NCBI GenBank assembly: GCA_007124415.1
Contig: SLFE01000133.1
Location: 1-5,485, forward strand
DNA from: Waddliaceae bacterium
GTDB lineage: Bacteria; Chlamydiota; Chlamydiia; Chlamydiales; SLFE01
Reading direction: 5' to 3'
Length of the DNA: 5,485 bases
The notes below the pieces were generated by a model that worked only from the letters and a program-made list of their open reading frames with translations, had not been told where the DNA came from and did no database searches. Within the stretch, counting starts at the first letter, position 1; each line of letters begins with the position of its first letter. This document shows positions 1 to 5,485 of the stretch, in pieces. The translations under genes and the position numbers were made by a program.

Positions 1-1984
1 ACCACTCCATTCTTCTTTTAAACGCGGGCATTTCATCAAGCAGATCGCCGTCCAGAGTCTCGACGGCAAGAAGCGGCAAAAGCCCGACAAGCGAGCGGAT
101 CTTGAGGTGGCGGAAACTTTTATCGGGAAGGTGGAGAAGGTCGTAGAAAAAGCCGTCCTCATCATCCCAGAGGGAATATCCCTTTTCTCCCATATTCGTT
201 GTCGCCGCGGCGATGCGGAGGAAGTGCTCGAAAAATTTGGTGGCCGAATCCTGATAGACAGGATTTTCCTTCGCCAGCTCCAATGCGATCTTCATCATCA
301 CCGCGCAGTAAAAGCCCATCCAGGACGTGCCATCCGACTGGGAAATCGAACATCCGGAAGGAAGAGGCTGGCTCCTGTCGAATATGCTGATATTGTCCAT
401 GCCCAAAAAGCCGCCTTGGAAAATATTGTGCCCCTGCGCGTCCTTTTTATTTACCCACCAAGTGAAATTCAGCAGAAGTTTGTGGAAAATTCCTTCCAAA
501 AAGGGACGGTCGGGCTTACCGCTTGCCTTTTCATCGATTTTGTAAACCCTCCATGCCGCCCAGGCATGCACAGGAGGATTCACATCGGAAAAATTCCACT
601 CGTAGGCCGGCAGCTGCCCGTTCGTGTGCATATACCACTCCCGGGTCATCAAAGTGAGCTGCCGCTTGGCAAAAACAGCGTCGATCAAGGAATAGGGTAT
701 GCAGTGAAAAGCTAAATCCCAACTGGCATACCAAGGATATTCCCATTTGTCCGGCATCGAAATTAAATCAAAATTAACCAGGTTCTCCCACTCCCGATTC
801 CTTCGGCGACCAGGGGCGCCTTCTTTAAGCCATTGCTCGACGTCGTAAAAATAAAACTGCTTGGACCAAAGCAGGCCGGCAAAGGCTTGCCTCTGGATCT
901 TTTCCTCCTCCTCGTCAAGGCCGGGATTTTGCACCGACCGATAAAACTCATCGGCCTCTTTTTGCCTCTTGTCAAAAATTTCTTCGAAATTTTCAAAGGG
1001 TTCCGGAGGAATCTTGCCGGTCAGTCTGAGCTTATAAACCGAAGCTCCTTTCGCCGGAATCAAATCGCGGTAGAGAACCCCGCATTTCGTTCCTTCCTGC
1101 TTCGGGTTGACCGCCTCTTTTTCCCTGTCCACGATATAGCGGTGAAACGCATCCTTGACATAGGGCGTCTCGTTTTTCTTGCCGTACAGTTTTTCCCTAT
1201 TCGTTTCATTCTCTGTAAACAAAACCTCTTGAGGAGGATCGAAACAAAATGTGTAATTGCCCAAATTTTCATGGCGGGCCAGCACCACGCTGTCCATGAA
1301 TTTTAAGCTCGGCTTTTCATGAATCTCTTCTATGGGGAAATTGGAATAGCCCCATCCCCAGGTATTTCTGAACCAAAGCTGCGGCACTACGCAGCAGACC
1401 GCGTCTTCGTCCGATCTGTTTTCCACCGTCACCTTGATCAAAATGTCGTCTTGAGCGGCTTTTGCAAACTCGACAGTGACATCGAAATAGCGCCCAGAAT
1501 CAAAAATTCCCGTGTGTTCCAGCTCGTATTCGGGCCGGGTGCACGTTCTGCCGCGGTTTTCCCTGACAAGTTCCCGATAGGGATATTCGTCTTGCGGGTA
1601 CTTGTAGAGCATCTTCATGTAGCTGTGGGTTGGAGTGCTGTCGAGATAAAAGTAGGCTTCCTTGACATCCTCTCCGCTGTTGCCCTCGGGGCCGGACAGG
1701 CCGAAAAGACGCTCTTTCAATATCGGGTCTTTTCCGTTCCAAAGGGCAAGGGAAAAACAAAGGTATTGGAACCGGTCGCAAATTCCCGCGAGGCCGTCTT
1801 CGTTCCACCTGTAGGCGCGGCTTCGGGCATGGTCGTGAGGGAAAGACTCCCAAGGATTTTCGTCCGGGCTTGCATCCTCGCGCACCGTCCCCCAGGACCT
1901 TTCGCTTAAATAGGGTCCCCAATGCTTCCAATTGGACTGCTTTTTCCGATATTCCTTGAGCCTTTTGTTTTCTTCCGTCATCAT
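1..1984 (-). CDS. MGH1-like / GH63-type glucosidase, C-terminus cut by window edge
   Basis: Read on the minus strand, one frame is open from a tandem ATG-ATG (1984-1979) to the left edge: 661 codons, no stop. The protein matches, from memory, the bacterial 'glucosidase' family with an MGH1-like glycoside hydrolase domain (clan of GH63 processing alpha-glucosidase, E. coli YgjK and mannosylglycerate hydrolase). Recognisable blocks are WGPYLSERSWGTVRED (22-37), HDHARSRAYRWNEDGLAG (50-67), LWNGKDPILKERLFGL (81-96), YFYLDSTPTHSYMK (111-124), WFRNTWGWGY (204-213), then the (alpha/alpha)-barrel with PDKWEYPWYASWDLAFH (411-427), REWYMHTNGQLPAYEW (448-463), DVNPPVHAWAAWRVYKID (467-484) and QSDGTSWM (549-556). 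Asp423 in WDLAFH fits the general acid of the clan; the catalytic base should lie in the missing part. Members are roughly 870-900 residues, so about a quarter is missing. There is no signal peptide, so it is probably cytosolic. It likely hydrolyses an alpha-linked glucoside; the exact substrate is unknown. Confidence 0.9.
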   Translation of the reverse strand, partial: MMTEENKRLKEYRKKQSNWKHWGPYLSERSWGTVREDASPDENPWESFPHDHARSRAYRWNEDGLAGICDRFQYLCFSLALWNGKDPILKERLFGLSGPEGNSGEDVKEAYFYLDSTPTHSYMKMLYKYPQDEYPYRELVRENRGRTCTRPEYELEHTGIFDSGRYFDVTVEFAKAAQDDILIKVTVENRSDEDAVCCVVPQLWFRNTWGWGYSNFPIEEIHEKPSLKFMDSVVLARHENLGNYTFCFDPPQEVLFTENETNREKLYGKKNETPYVKDAFHRYIVDREKEAVNPKQEGTKCGVLYRDLIPAKGASVYKLRLTGKIPPEPFENFEEIFDKRQKEADEFYRSVQNPGLDEEEEKIQRQAFAGLLWSKQFYFYDVEQWLKEGAPGRRRNREWENLVNFDLISMPDKWEYPWYASWDLAFHCIPYSLIDAVFAKRQLTLMTREWYMHTNGQLPAYEWNFSDVNPPVHAWAAWRVYKIDEKASGKPDRPFLEGIFHKLLLNFTWWVNKKDAQGHNIFQGGFLGMDNISIFDRSQPLPSGCSISQSDGTSWMGFYCAVMMKIALELAKENPVYQDSATKFFEHFLRIAAATTNMGEKGYSLWDDEDGFFYDLLHLPDKSFRHLKIRSLVGLLPLLAVETLDGDLLDEMPAFKRRMEW

Positions 1985-2003
1985 AAAACCATAGCTATTG
2001 CTT

Positions 2004-2032
2004 TTTATATACGATCTCTTCTTTATGGACAA
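2004..2032 (-). promoter_or_regulatory. Sigma-70-like promoter for the glycosidase gene
   Basis: On the minus strand a -35-like TTGTCC (2032-2027; four of six consensus bases) is followed by exactly 17 bp and a -10-like TATAAA (2009-2004; five of six). The stretch upstream of the -35 is rich in A and T. Transcription would begin near 1997, leaving a leader of only about 13 nt before the ATG at 1984. This agrees with the absence of a Shine-Dalgarno sequence there. Assigned by eye only. Confidence 0.45.
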
Positions 2033-2064
2033 AAAAACCTCATTCATCTAGCTTTATTTTCAAA

Positions 2065-2069
2065 AAGGA
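2065..2069 (+). promoter_or_regulatory. Ribosome binding site of the outer-membrane barrel gene
   Basis: AAGGA sits five bases before the ATG at 2075. It decides the start: the same frame is open further upstream to an ATG at 1922, but only the 2075 start has a ribosome binding site and opens directly onto a signal peptide. Confidence 0.7.
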
Positions 2070-2074
2070 TTCAT

Positions 2075-2809
2075 ATGAAAAAAATTTTGTTCCTTTTCCT
2101 AATCCAGATAAGCCTTCTAGCTGCCGACACGCAATTTTATGCCGGCCCTCACTTCAATTATACCAGGCTTCGATTCGACACCCCGTTCGAACTGGAAGGA
2201 TACATGGGAGGAGCCGCCGCCGGCGCTGAATATCAATACAACTGCCTCTTCACTTCCGCCGAGGTTGAAGGGTATTGGAACGCCGGCCCCATTACAGGGA
2301 GGCCATGCCAAAGAAGCTCGCTCACTGAATTTTTTGCCCAATGGAAATTGGGAGGAAACTTTTTCCGGGGTTACGGATGCCTCAACATCAAACCTTATAC
2401 CGGAATCGGTTACAACCGTTTCGAAAACGAGCAGGCTCCGGAGGGAATAAGCCTCAAGTACGAATATGAAAAAATCTTTGTGCCGGCCGGCGTCTACACT
2501 TACTGGTGGTTAAGCCCTTGCATCAAAGTGGGAGCGCAATTCGAATGGCGCTTCGATGTCGAATCCTGCCTCGATGTCGCTTCGCTGCATTTCAACAACA
2601 AGCTTGAACATGGCTATAGAGCACAGCTGCCCCTGGACGCCAGCCTGCGCTATGGCAGATGCTGTTTCAATCTGTCGGTCATCCCCTTCTTCGATTGGAA
2701 CCGTTTTGGAAGAGTAGACGATTCAAGCCCGAACGATGTGCCGATCGACATTCCCGAGCTGACCCGTTGGAATGCCGGTCTCAGAGTGTTATTCGGCTGT
2801 TATTATTAA
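2075..2809 (+). CDS. Exported outer-membrane beta-barrel protein, cysteine-rich
   Basis: The 244-residue product begins with a Sec signal peptide: MKK, a hydrophobic core of about 12 residues, then LLAA with likely cleavage near residue 17. The rest alternates polar and hydrophobic/aromatic residues in short strands separated by turns, for example GAEYQYNCLFTSAEVEGYW (50-68), LNIKPYTGIGYNRF (103-116) and IKVGAQFEWRF (150-160). It ends in an aromatic C-terminal strand (LRVLFGCYY), the usual signal for outer-membrane barrel assembly by BAM. The size suits a small barrel of about 8-10 strands. Eight cysteines (57, 78, 102, 149, 165, 196, 197, 242) are many for such a protein and recall disulfide-linked chlamydial envelope proteins, though that link is inference. 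No specific family or ligand is recognised. The haloperoxidase gene follows after 31 bp, probably on the same transcript. Alternatives are an adhesin-like or porin-like surface protein. Confidence 0.75.
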   Translation: MKKILFLFLIQISLLAADTQFYAGPHFNYTRLRFDTPFELEGYMGGAAAGAEYQYNCLFTSAEVEGYWNAGPITGRPCQRSSLTEFFAQWKLGGNFFRGYGCLNIKPYTGIGYNRFENEQAPEGISLKYEYEKIFVPAGVYTYWWLSPCIKVGAQFEWRFDVESCLDVASLHFNNKLEHGYRAQLPLDASLRYGRCCFNLSVIPFFDWNRFGRVDDSSPNDVPIDIPELTRWNAGLRVLFGCYY

Positions 2810-2829
2810 ATGAAGATCATCCAATGCTT

Positions 2830-2835
2830 AAGGAG
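2830..2835 (+). promoter_or_regulatory. Ribosome binding site of the haloperoxidase gene
   Basis: AAGGAG, a near-perfect Shine-Dalgarno sequence, lies five bases before the ATG at 2841. No separate promoter or terminator is evident in the 31-bp gap after the barrel gene, which supports translation from a shared mRNA. Confidence 0.75.
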
Positions 2836-2840
2836 TTGCC

Positions 2841-4454
2841 ATGTTAAAACGAGTTGCCGCCGCGCTTGCGGTCTTATTGATCTGTCCGCTAACCTCTTCT
2901 GCCGTATCCAACGATGATTTTTTTCAGTTCAAGCGGGCTCAAAGACGGATAAAATGCGCCGGAGCCAAAAATTCGGTCACAGAATACAATCAAAGGCTAA
3001 ACTGGCCAGACCAAACCAACAACGGAGATGAAAACCTCTATCCCGACTTGAGAGGAAGCTTTGGAAAAACCCTCAGTCATTTTGGCTCAGGGTACATTCG
3101 GCCCGAGGCTTTCAATTCATTGGTCAAGGCTATCCAGTCCGGAAATCCCTCCGATTTCGACACAATCGAAATGGGAGAGGGAATCGTTAAGCTTGTCAGC
3201 CCCCAAGCTTCCGCGGCCTTTTCACTCTCGTGCAACGACTCCTGGTGCAATGACATTCCTCCGGCCCCAGCCTTTGCCTCCGCGCAGACAGCGGCGGAGA
3301 TGGTCGAAGTTTACTGGGCGGCTCTTTGCCGAGACATTCCTTTCAACGAGTTTAGCGCCAGCGCGGCAGTCGCCTCAGCGATTACCGACCTGAACACTAT
3401 GTCCGATTTCCGAGGTCCTAAATTCGGCGGAGCCGTCACCCCCGCAACCTTTTTGCGCGGCAGCACGCCCGGCGATCTTGCGGGCCCCTACATTTCCCAG
3501 TTTCTCTACCAAACGATTCCTTTCGGATCGACGTCAATACCGCCCGAACAAACCGTTCCGCTTCCCGGGGCGGGCAATGATTTCAACACAAGCAGCTCCG
3601 ATTGGTTCACAGTTGTGAACGGAGGCCAAACCGGCAGCGCGATCTCATTCGACAACAGCCCCCGCTTCATCCGCACGCCGCGCGACCTTGCCGAGTACGT
3701 ACACGTGGACACCCCGGGGCAGGCGGCTCTGGGAGCGGCATTGATCCTCGCCTCCTACGGCCCCTCGGCTCTCGACCCCGCCAATCCTTACTTAAACAAC
3801 CCCACGCAATCAGGTTTTGTCACTTTCGGCATCTCTCAGGTTCTCGAGCTGATCAGGGAAGCGACCCATGAGGCGCTCAAAGCCGCCTGGTATCACAAAT
3901 GGGAGGTCAACCGCCGTTTGCGCCCTGAAGAATACGGATTTTATGTGCAAGAGCAGATTGTCAAGGGAACCCCTCTCGGGATCAGCCCGGAGCTCATTAA
4001 CTCAACCGCCCTCGCCAATATTTTCGCAGCCTTCGGCACATACTTTGTTCCAACGGCCTACCCGGAAGGGTGCCCCGCGCATCCGGCGTATCCCGCTGGA
4101 CACGCCGCTTTTATCGGAGCCGGAGTCACCATACTTAAAGCCTATTTCAACGAAAACTTTCAGATCCCTGATCCCTTAGAGCCAGACGCTGCCAACACCA
4201 ACCTGGTTGCCTATCCCGGCCCCCTGACTGTGGGCGGAGAGTTGAACAAGCTTGCCGCCAATATCTCTTTGGGCAGGGATCAAGCAGGCGTCCACTACCG
4301 AAGCGACGGCTATTATGGAATGCTTCTCGGAGAAAAGGTGGCAATCGACGTTCTCAACAACCAGTCATTTTTGTTTAAGGAAAATTTTGAGGGTTATACA
4401 TTGACGAAATTCGACGGCACGACAATTACAGTCGGCCAGAAAAGGACGCCCTAA
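2841..4454 (+). CDS. Exported vanadium-dependent haloperoxidase (PAP2 superfamily)
   Basis: Enzymes of this family use vanadate and H2O2 to oxidise halides to hypohalous-acid equivalents. The 537-residue precursor starts with a Sec signal peptide (MLKR, hydrophobic 5-18, cleavage near SSA at 19-21). The N-terminal half carries family-typical stretches: QTNNGDENLYPDLRGSFGKT (58-77) and KLVSPQASAAF (117-127). The vanadate pocket is spread over three motifs: KWEVNRRLRPE (353-363; Lys353, Arg361), HPAYPAGHAAF (414-424; Gly420, His421) and GRDQAGVHYRSDGYYG (478-493; Arg479, His485). The spacings K-8-R and R-6-H fit the algal (Corallina-type) bromoperoxidases. His485 would bind vanadium and His421 act as acid-base. 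Ala419 replaces the Ser of the algal PSGH motif. The C-terminal GYTLTKFDGTTITV (518-531) is also family-like. It is slightly shorter than algal enzymes of about 550-600 residues. Halide preference cannot be read from sequence; a PAP2 phosphatase activity is the main alternative. Confidence 0.9.
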   Translation: MLKRVAAALAVLLICPLTSSAVSNDDFFQFKRAQRRIKCAGAKNSVTEYNQRLNWPDQTNNGDENLYPDLRGSFGKTLSHFGSGYIRPEAFNSLVKAIQSGNPSDFDTIEMGEGIVKLVSPQASAAFSLSCNDSWCNDIPPAPAFASAQTAAEMVEVYWAALCRDIPFNEFSASAAVASAITDLNTMSDFRGPKFGGAVTPATFLRGSTPGDLAGPYISQFLYQTIPFGSTSIPPEQTVPLPGAGNDFNTSSSDWFTVVNGGQTGSAISFDNSPRFIRTPRDLAEYVHVDTPGQAALGAALILASYGPSALDPANPYLNNPTQSGFVTFGISQVLELIREATHEALKAAWYHKWEVNRRLRPEEYGFYVQEQIVKGTPLGISPELINSTALANIFAAFGTYFVPTAYPEGCPAHPAYPAGHAAFIGAGVTILKAYFNENFQIPDPLEPDAANTNLVAYPGPLTVGGELNKLAANISLGRDQAGVHYRSDGYYGMLLGEKVAIDVLNNQSFLFKENFEGYTLTKFDGTTITVGQKRTP

Positions 4455-4470
4455 GCTAAAACCAGACCGT

Positions 4471-4504
4471 GTGGGGCCAGGCCCTGCATTCTGCATAACT
4501 TTTT
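4471..4504 (+). terminator. Weak intrinsic terminator candidate after the haloperoxidase gene
   Basis: Seventeen bases after the stop codon, GTGGGGC (4471-4477) can pair with GCCCTGC (4481-4487) around a CAG loop, seven pairs including two G-T wobbles. An overlapping alternative hairpin is TGCA-TTC-TGCA (4485-4495). A run of five T (4500-4504) follows, about 12 nt beyond the first stem and 4 nt beyond the second. The first stem is too far from the T-run and the second too short, so this is only a candidate. Confidence 0.35.
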
Positions 4505-4573
4505 ATAAAGTAAAGATTGTTAGTGATTTACATTTTTAATCATTGGGATTTATCAATTTAATTCAGAATTCTT

Positions 4574-4660
4574 ATCCTGTCTATCCTCCCCATCCTGAAA
4601 AATTTTATGTGAGGGCCTGAAAACAGGAAAATCTATCAGGATAGGAATGATAGGCAGGAT
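4574..4660. repeat. Imperfect inverted repeat built from ATCCTG/CAGGAT units
   Basis: The left arm (4574-4597) and right arm (4637-4660) are reverse complements at 20 of 24 positions, both ending in ATCCTG or CAGGAT. The stem resumes inward with ATTTT (4602-4606) against AAAAT (4628-4632). A second small perfect hairpin, CCTG-AAAA-CAGG (4616-4627), sits within the loop. The left arm itself is three 9-bp units each starting ATCCT (4574, 4583, 4592). Units of this kind (AGGATnnACAGGAT) are familiar as dispersed intergenic repeats in many bacterial genomes. No T-run follows on either strand, so it is not a classical terminator, though it lies between convergent genes. No target-site duplication was identified. 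Confidence 0.75.
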
Positions 4661-4695
4661 GGCTGTGGGGTAGTACATAGTTAAAAAAGTTTTTA

Positions 4696-5485
4696 CTATT
4701 TACTAGCTCCATTTTCTATAAGCAGTCTTTCTATATTTTTGTTTTCTCTAGCAAAAAATAAAGGCGTTTGGTTCCAGTAATCAGCAATATTAACATCAGC
4801 ACCCTGTTTCAATAAAAATGCTACGATGTCAAGATTGGCAGATCGTACGGCGAGAAATAGAGGTGTTTGACCCGAAAAATCACGGACATTGACGCAAGCA
4901 CCATTCTGGACCAACAGCTTTACTACCTCCAGATTTCCATTATCAATAGCAAATGATAATGGGCTTTTTCCTATGGCATCTCTTTCATTCACGTCAACAC
5001 CTTGGGTGATGAGAGATTTCACTTCGTTTACATTTGAAGAAGTTATTGCCTTAATTAGTCGTGTTTGGCCAAAGTGATTTGTCGCAGCATTCCAAGCAGC
5101 CCCTAGCAACGCTGCATTTCTAGGTCCAGTAAACATGGGAACATTCAAATTAAGCTCGTTGAGTGAATTAACCAATCGATCACCATAAGCCTCTATATGC
5201 CCTCCTGTAAAAACTATTGCTACCGGGGTTCCCCAACGCTTGCTTGGTACAATTTTATTGCTGTATTCAAGAATGCAAACTTCTATATAACTTTTCCATC
5301 GCAAAGCAAATTCGATAAATACTCCTTCATCAACTATTCCCCCATTGTCTGCAACAATTTGATCAAAGCCATAGCTTGAGCCACAAGAAATGTAAACATC
5401 TATCCCAGTGCGAGGCTCTTTTACATGCCAAGGAACTCCATCGAAAAAAGCCCACAAATCTGACAAGTTGCGAACACGGTGTTCA
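4696..5485 (-). CDS. Ankyrin-repeat protein with possible kinase-like N-domain, N-terminus cut by window edge
   Basis: The frame ends at TAG (4698-4696) and stays open to the right edge. A TTG at 5466 could start it, but no ribosome binding site precedes that and codons upstream of it are open (EHRVRN), so the gene very probably begins outside. Counting from that TTG, residues 135-256 are ankyrin repeats: a degenerate first one (135-166), two full 33-residue repeats (167-199 and 200-232, with SPLSFAIDNGNLEVVKLLVQ and TPLFLAVRSANLDIVAFLLK) and a C-terminal cap (233-256). Such repeats bind partner proteins. Residues 1-130 are not firmly recognised. The pattern TPVAIVFTGGHIEAYGDRL (80-98) plus ALLGAAWNA (119-127) recalls the C-terminal lobe of ASKHA sugar kinases (ROK or glucokinase), at low confidence. 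There is no signal peptide in the visible part and no recognisable secretion signal. The gene is clearly richer in A+T than the other three, which hints at separate acquisition. Confidence 0.8.
   Translation of the reverse strand, partial: EHRVRNLSDLWAFFDGVPWHVKEPRTGIDVYISCGSSYGFDQIVADNGGIVDEGVFIEFALRWKSYIEVCILEYSNKIVPSKRWGTPVAIVFTGGHIEAYGDRLVNSLNELNLNVPMFTGPRNAALLGAAWNAATNHFGQTRLIKAITSSNVNEVKSLITQGVDVNERDAIGKSPLSFAIDNGNLEVVKLLVQNGACVNVRDFSGQTPLFLAVRSANLDIVAFLLKQGADVNIADYWNQTPLFFARENKNIERLLIENGASK

Noticed and set aside
107..1909. Long open frames on the plus strand (107-715, 833-1306, 1319-1909)
   Set aside because: They lie antisense to the clearly recognisable glycosidase coding frame, their translations lack family features, and no convincing ribosome binding site supports them.
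1998..2026. Plus-strand promoter TTGCTT-17-CTTTAT for the barrel gene
   Set aside because: The -10 match is poor; TGGACA at 2026-2031 is a good -35 but has no acceptable -10 at the right distance.
1922..2074. Upstream ATG at 1922 as the start of the barrel protein
   Set aside because: It would overlap the start of the divergent glycosidase gene and add 51 residues before an obvious signal peptide; the 2075 ATG has the AAGGA site.
2139..2450. Plus-strand open frame inside the barrel gene
   Set aside because: It is an out-of-frame shadow of the barrel gene, whose own frame carries the signal peptide and strand pattern.
2841..2900. Lipoprotein signal in the haloperoxidase (Cys15 after LLI)
   Set aside because: A lipobox needs Gly, Ala or Ser before the Cys; here it is Ile, and a normal signal peptidase I site follows at SSA.
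4680..4696. A/T palindrome next to the ankyrin stop codon as a terminator
   Set aside because: AAAAAA-G-TTTTT has no G-C pairs and too small a loop to form a stable hairpin.
5464..5466. TTG as the true start of the ankyrin protein
   Set aside because: No ribosome binding site precedes it, and the frame remains open upstream to the window edge.

Overview
The window holds four protein-coding genes in the order <GH63-like glycosidase (3' end off the left edge), >outer-membrane barrel, >vanadium haloperoxidase, <ankyrin-repeat protein (5' end off the right edge). I see no tRNA, rRNA, CRISPR array or transposase. The host is a Gram-negative bacterium, because one product is a short signal-peptide-bearing beta-barrel ending in aromatic residues and the next is exported. 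The cysteine-rich barrel and the ankyrin protein would fit a host-associated lineage such as the environmental (amoeba-infecting) Chlamydiae. That placement is a guess, not something the sequence proves.

Region 1-1984 (minus strand) is one uninterrupted reading frame of 661 codons that runs off the left edge. It reads as the large bacterial MGH1-like/GH63 'glucosidase' family, intracellular and carbohydrate-active. The interval 1985-2074 is a divergent promoter region. A sigma-70-like promoter for the glycosidase can be seen in it (TTGTCC-17-TATAAA); the promoter for the rightward genes is not clear.

Region 2075-4454 (plus strand) looks like a two-gene operon. A 244-residue cysteine-rich outer-membrane beta-barrel is followed after 31 bp by a 537-residue exported vanadium-dependent haloperoxidase of the algal/cyanobacterial bromoperoxidase type (PAP2 fold). 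Both have good Shine-Dalgarno sites and Sec signal peptides. The haloperoxidase keeps the vanadate-pocket residues Lys, Arg, Gly-His, Arg and His, but has Ala where the characterised algal enzymes have the Ser of the PSGH motif.

Region 4455-4695 lies between convergent genes. It holds a weak terminator candidate and a striking imperfect inverted repeat built from ATCCTG/CAGGAT units. Region 4696-5485 (minus strand) is AT-rich compared with the rest and encodes the C-terminal part of a protein with about 130 residues of a possible sugar-kinase-like (ASKHA) domain followed by about 3.5 ankyrin repeats. The two central genes probably act together at the cell envelope. The flanking genes show no obvious functional link to them.
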